Of a stretch of 64,000 bases of DNA, positions 62,386 through 64,000 are shown piece by piece; positions within the stretch are counted from its first letter, which is position 1, and each line of letters opens with the position of its first letter. The DNA is from an uncultured Candidatus Saccharibacteria bacterium (GTDB lineage: Bacteria; Patescibacteriota; Saccharimonadia; Saccharimonadales; Saccharimonadaceae): NCBI GenBank assembly GCA_938046775.1, contig CALIXB010000026.1, positions 35,828-99,827 on the forward strand. The letters run 5' to 3'. A program made the translations under genes and the position numbers. The notes beneath the pieces are model-generated. The model made no database searches. It worked only from the letters and a program-made list of their open reading frames with translations, and was not told the origin of the DNA.

Positions 62386-64000
62386 ATGAATGATGCCAAA
62401 GAAGAAGTGCGAGCGCGGCTGAATATCGAGGATGTGATTGGTGAGTATGTTCATCTGAAACGAGCGGGCCGTAATCTAAAGGGTCTTAGTCCGTTTACAG
62501 ACGAGCGGACTCCTAGCTTTATGGTAAGTCCAGAGAAGCAGATTTGGCATGATTTTTCTTCTGGCAAGGGCGGCGACATTTTCACCTTTGTGATGATGGT
62601 TGAGGGGATGGATTTTCGGCAAGCTCTGGAGCATTTGGCGCGTAAAGCGGGTGTAGATTTGACATTGTTTTCTAATGGTGACGGGCGAACTTCCAAGCGA
62701 CGGGCCAGGGCTAGAGAAGCGCTTAAATTGGCAGCTAATTTCTATCAGCAAAATCTGGTAAAAAATTCGGTGGCGCTGGACTATATAGTAAAAAAACGAC
62801 GATTAAATCGACAGACAATTGGTGATTTTCTGATTGGATATGCGCCGGATAGTGGCGATGCGCTAACAAAAGCGCTAGAGAAAAGGGGGTTTTCAAAACG
62901 CGAGCTGTCTGATGCTGGATTAACAAATCGTTTTGGTGGAGATTTATTCCGCGGACGGATGATGGTGGCGCTGAGTGATGGTAGTGGCGAAGTGGTTGGT
63001 TTTACTGGTCGGATTATTCGGGAAGATCCGCGCGCGCCAAAGTACCTAAACACGCCGCAGACTTTATTGTTTGATAAGTCGCGTTATATTTTTGGATTGT
63101 CTCAGGCTAAAGAGGCGATTCGTAAGAATGATGCGGCAGTTATCGTTGAGGGAAATCTGGATGTGATTAGTAGTCATCAGGCAGGAGTAAAAAACGTAGT
63201 GGCAACTTCCGGTACGGCGATGACGATTCAGCATTTGAAATCGTTAAGTCGGCTGGCGGGGCGGATTCGCTTGGCGTTTGACGGTGATCGAGCGGGAGTG
63301 AATGCAACGGAGCGGGCGATTAATCTGGCGCAGGAAGTTGGCTTGGAATTAGAGGTAGTGAGTTTGCCTGATGACGTTAAAGATCCAGACGAGTTAATCC
63401 AAAAAGATCCAAACTTGTGGCAGATGGCAATTGACAAATCCCAGCCGGCGGTGGACTGGGTAATTGCCAGATATGCGGAAATGGAAAATTTGAAATCAGC
63501 GGAAGGTAAGCGCCGCTTCTCAACGATTGCCTTAAGAATTGTCAGAAGTCTGAAAGATCCGGTGGAACAGGAGCACTATTTGTCGGTGATTTCTGAGAAA
63601 ACTGGCGCCTCGATTACTGCACTTAAGGCAAAATTGTCGAATGAAAAAGTTGCAGACCATCAATTAAAAAAGACTAAAATTGACAAGGAAAAACCACACC
63701 CTATTCAAGATGAGACCGAGGATATGTTGGCGGGGCTGGCGGCGAATGAAAAGTCTGTGCGGCGTTGGCTGGCGGCGATTTCTGGTGAGATGTTGGACGG
63801 CGACAGTGCGCGGCAATTGATTGGCTATCTGCGAAAAAACCCAGACTTAGACCTAGGCGAAGTTCCGCTGGACTTGCAAAAAATCGAACAGTATGTGAAA
63901 ATAGTACAGTTGAAAAGTGAAAGTCGTTACGCCAATTGGGAGCAAAAAAGCTTGGATGAAGAAATGGCTCGGCTAGTCAGGCAGATAACAATAAAACATC
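62386..64000 (+). CDS. dnaG: DNA primase DnaG, zinc ligands lost (3' end outside window)
   Basis: The frame runs off the right edge after 538 codons. The N-terminal domain keeps LKGLSPFTDERTPSF and WHDFSSGKGGD, where canonical primases have C-P-F-H and C-x-x-C: all four zinc ligands are replaced (S35, T38, D56, S59). The TOPRIM core is intact: IVEGNLDVISSHQAG, the TSGTAMT strand and LAFDGDRAG. It makes primers for lagging-strand synthesis. TATAAT lies 6 nt before the ATG, predicting a leaderless mRNA. Confidence 0.93.
   Translation, partial: MNDAKEEVRARLNIEDVIGEYVHLKRAGRNLKGLSPFTDERTPSFMVSPEKQIWHDFSSGKGGDIFTFVMMVEGMDFRQALEHLARKAGVDLTLFSNGDGRTSKRRARAREALKLAANFYQQNLVKNSVALDYIVKKRRLNRQTIGDFLIGYAPDSGDALTKALEKRGFSKRELSDAGLTNRFGGDLFRGRMMVALSDGSGEVVGFTGRIIREDPRAPKYLNTPQTLLFDKSRYIFGLSQAKEAIRKNDAAVIVEGNLDVISSHQAGVKNVVATSGTAMTIQHLKSLSRLAGRIRLAFDGDRAGVNATERAINLAQEVGLELEVVSLPDDVKDPDELIQKDPNLWQMAIDKSQPAVDWVIARYAEMENLKSAEGKRRFSTIALRIVRSLKDPVEQEHYLSVISEKTGASITALKAKLSNEKVADHQLKKTKIDKEKPHPIQDETEDMLAGLAANEKSVRRWLAAISGEMLDGDSARQLIGYLRKNPDLDLGEVPLDLQKIEQYVKIVQLKSESRYANWEQKSLDEEMARLVRQITIKH

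Noticed and set aside
1..64000. Recoded TGA (glycine) as in SR1/Gracilibacteria
   Set aside because: Several genes end naturally at TGA (groES, the helicase, orn), and families stay full length under the standard code.
1..64000. CRISPR arrays, insertion sequences, prophage or rRNA genes
   Set aside because: No repeat-spacer series, transposase motifs, phage structural genes or rRNA sequence seen; the lysozyme-like and pilin genes belong to the T4SS locus.

Overview
The window reads as the origin-proximal chromosome of a Candidate Phyla Radiation bacterium, most likely Candidatus Saccharibacteria (TM7). This is inferred from gene content, not from a database search. The supports are the gene order jag-yidC-rnpA-rpmH / dnaA-dnaN, a relaxase-free type IV secretion (T4SS) locus with a pilin array typical of this group, tightly packed genes, the near absence of biosynthetic pathways, and use of TGA as a normal stop (so not the recoded SR1/Gracilibacteria code).

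Layout. 0-5 kb: surface glycan export and synthesis (end of a WsaF-like glycosyltransferase, a Wzm/Wzt-type ABC exporter, two GT2 enzymes, a GtrA-like flippase). 5-10 kb: replication origin region with jag, yidC, rnpA, rpmH, dnaA and dnaN. 9.9-26.2 kb: an eleven-gene minus-strand T4SS operon (lipoprotein, two giant VirB6-like proteins, PrgI/VirB3-like, a VirB4 split into two genes, a membrane protein fused to an M15 peptidase, a lysozyme+CHAP hydrolase, three small anchored proteins). 26.5-28.8 kb: six pilin-like genes transcribed divergently; a seventh lies at 31.7 kb. 29-32.9 kb: hsp20, comF, rlmH and four tRNAs, some in a mixed tRNA/mRNA operon. 33-47.5 kb: valS, femX, tsaD, murE, murF, groES-groEL under a CIRCE operator, a sugar-phosphate isomerase, a MacB-type ABC exporter and folC. 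47.5-51.7 kb: an NrdR-box-controlled class I ribonucleotide reductase region. 51.7-64 kb: acyltransferase, argS, a transglutaminase-like protein, mscL, pyrH, a DEAH helicase, a nucleotidyltransferase-like gene inserted beside orn, and the start of dnaG.

How the genes fit together. The T4SS block has a motor (VirB4), inner-membrane channel parts (VirB6, VirB3-like), pilins and three cell-wall-cleaving activities, but no relaxase or VirD4 in this window. It therefore looks like a secretion or attachment machine rather than a conjugation system. Next to it are envelope genes (glycan export, MurE/MurF/FemX, MscL).

Main points for a second look: (1) the ribonucleotide reductase large subunit has no C-terminal cysteine pair, while a 57-residue protein ending in a CxxC motif is encoded just downstream behind its own NrdR-like palindrome, so it could be a detached redox tail; (2) the small subunit has the residue pattern of class Ic (Mn/Fe) enzymes; (3) about fifteen genes have a -10 box 6-8 nt before the start codon, predicting leaderless mRNAs; (4) a perfect 15-bp hairpin buries the start codon of one VirB6 gene; (5) a diverged copy of the orn 5' end flanks a nucleotidyltransferase-like gene; (6) DnaG has lost all four zinc ligands.
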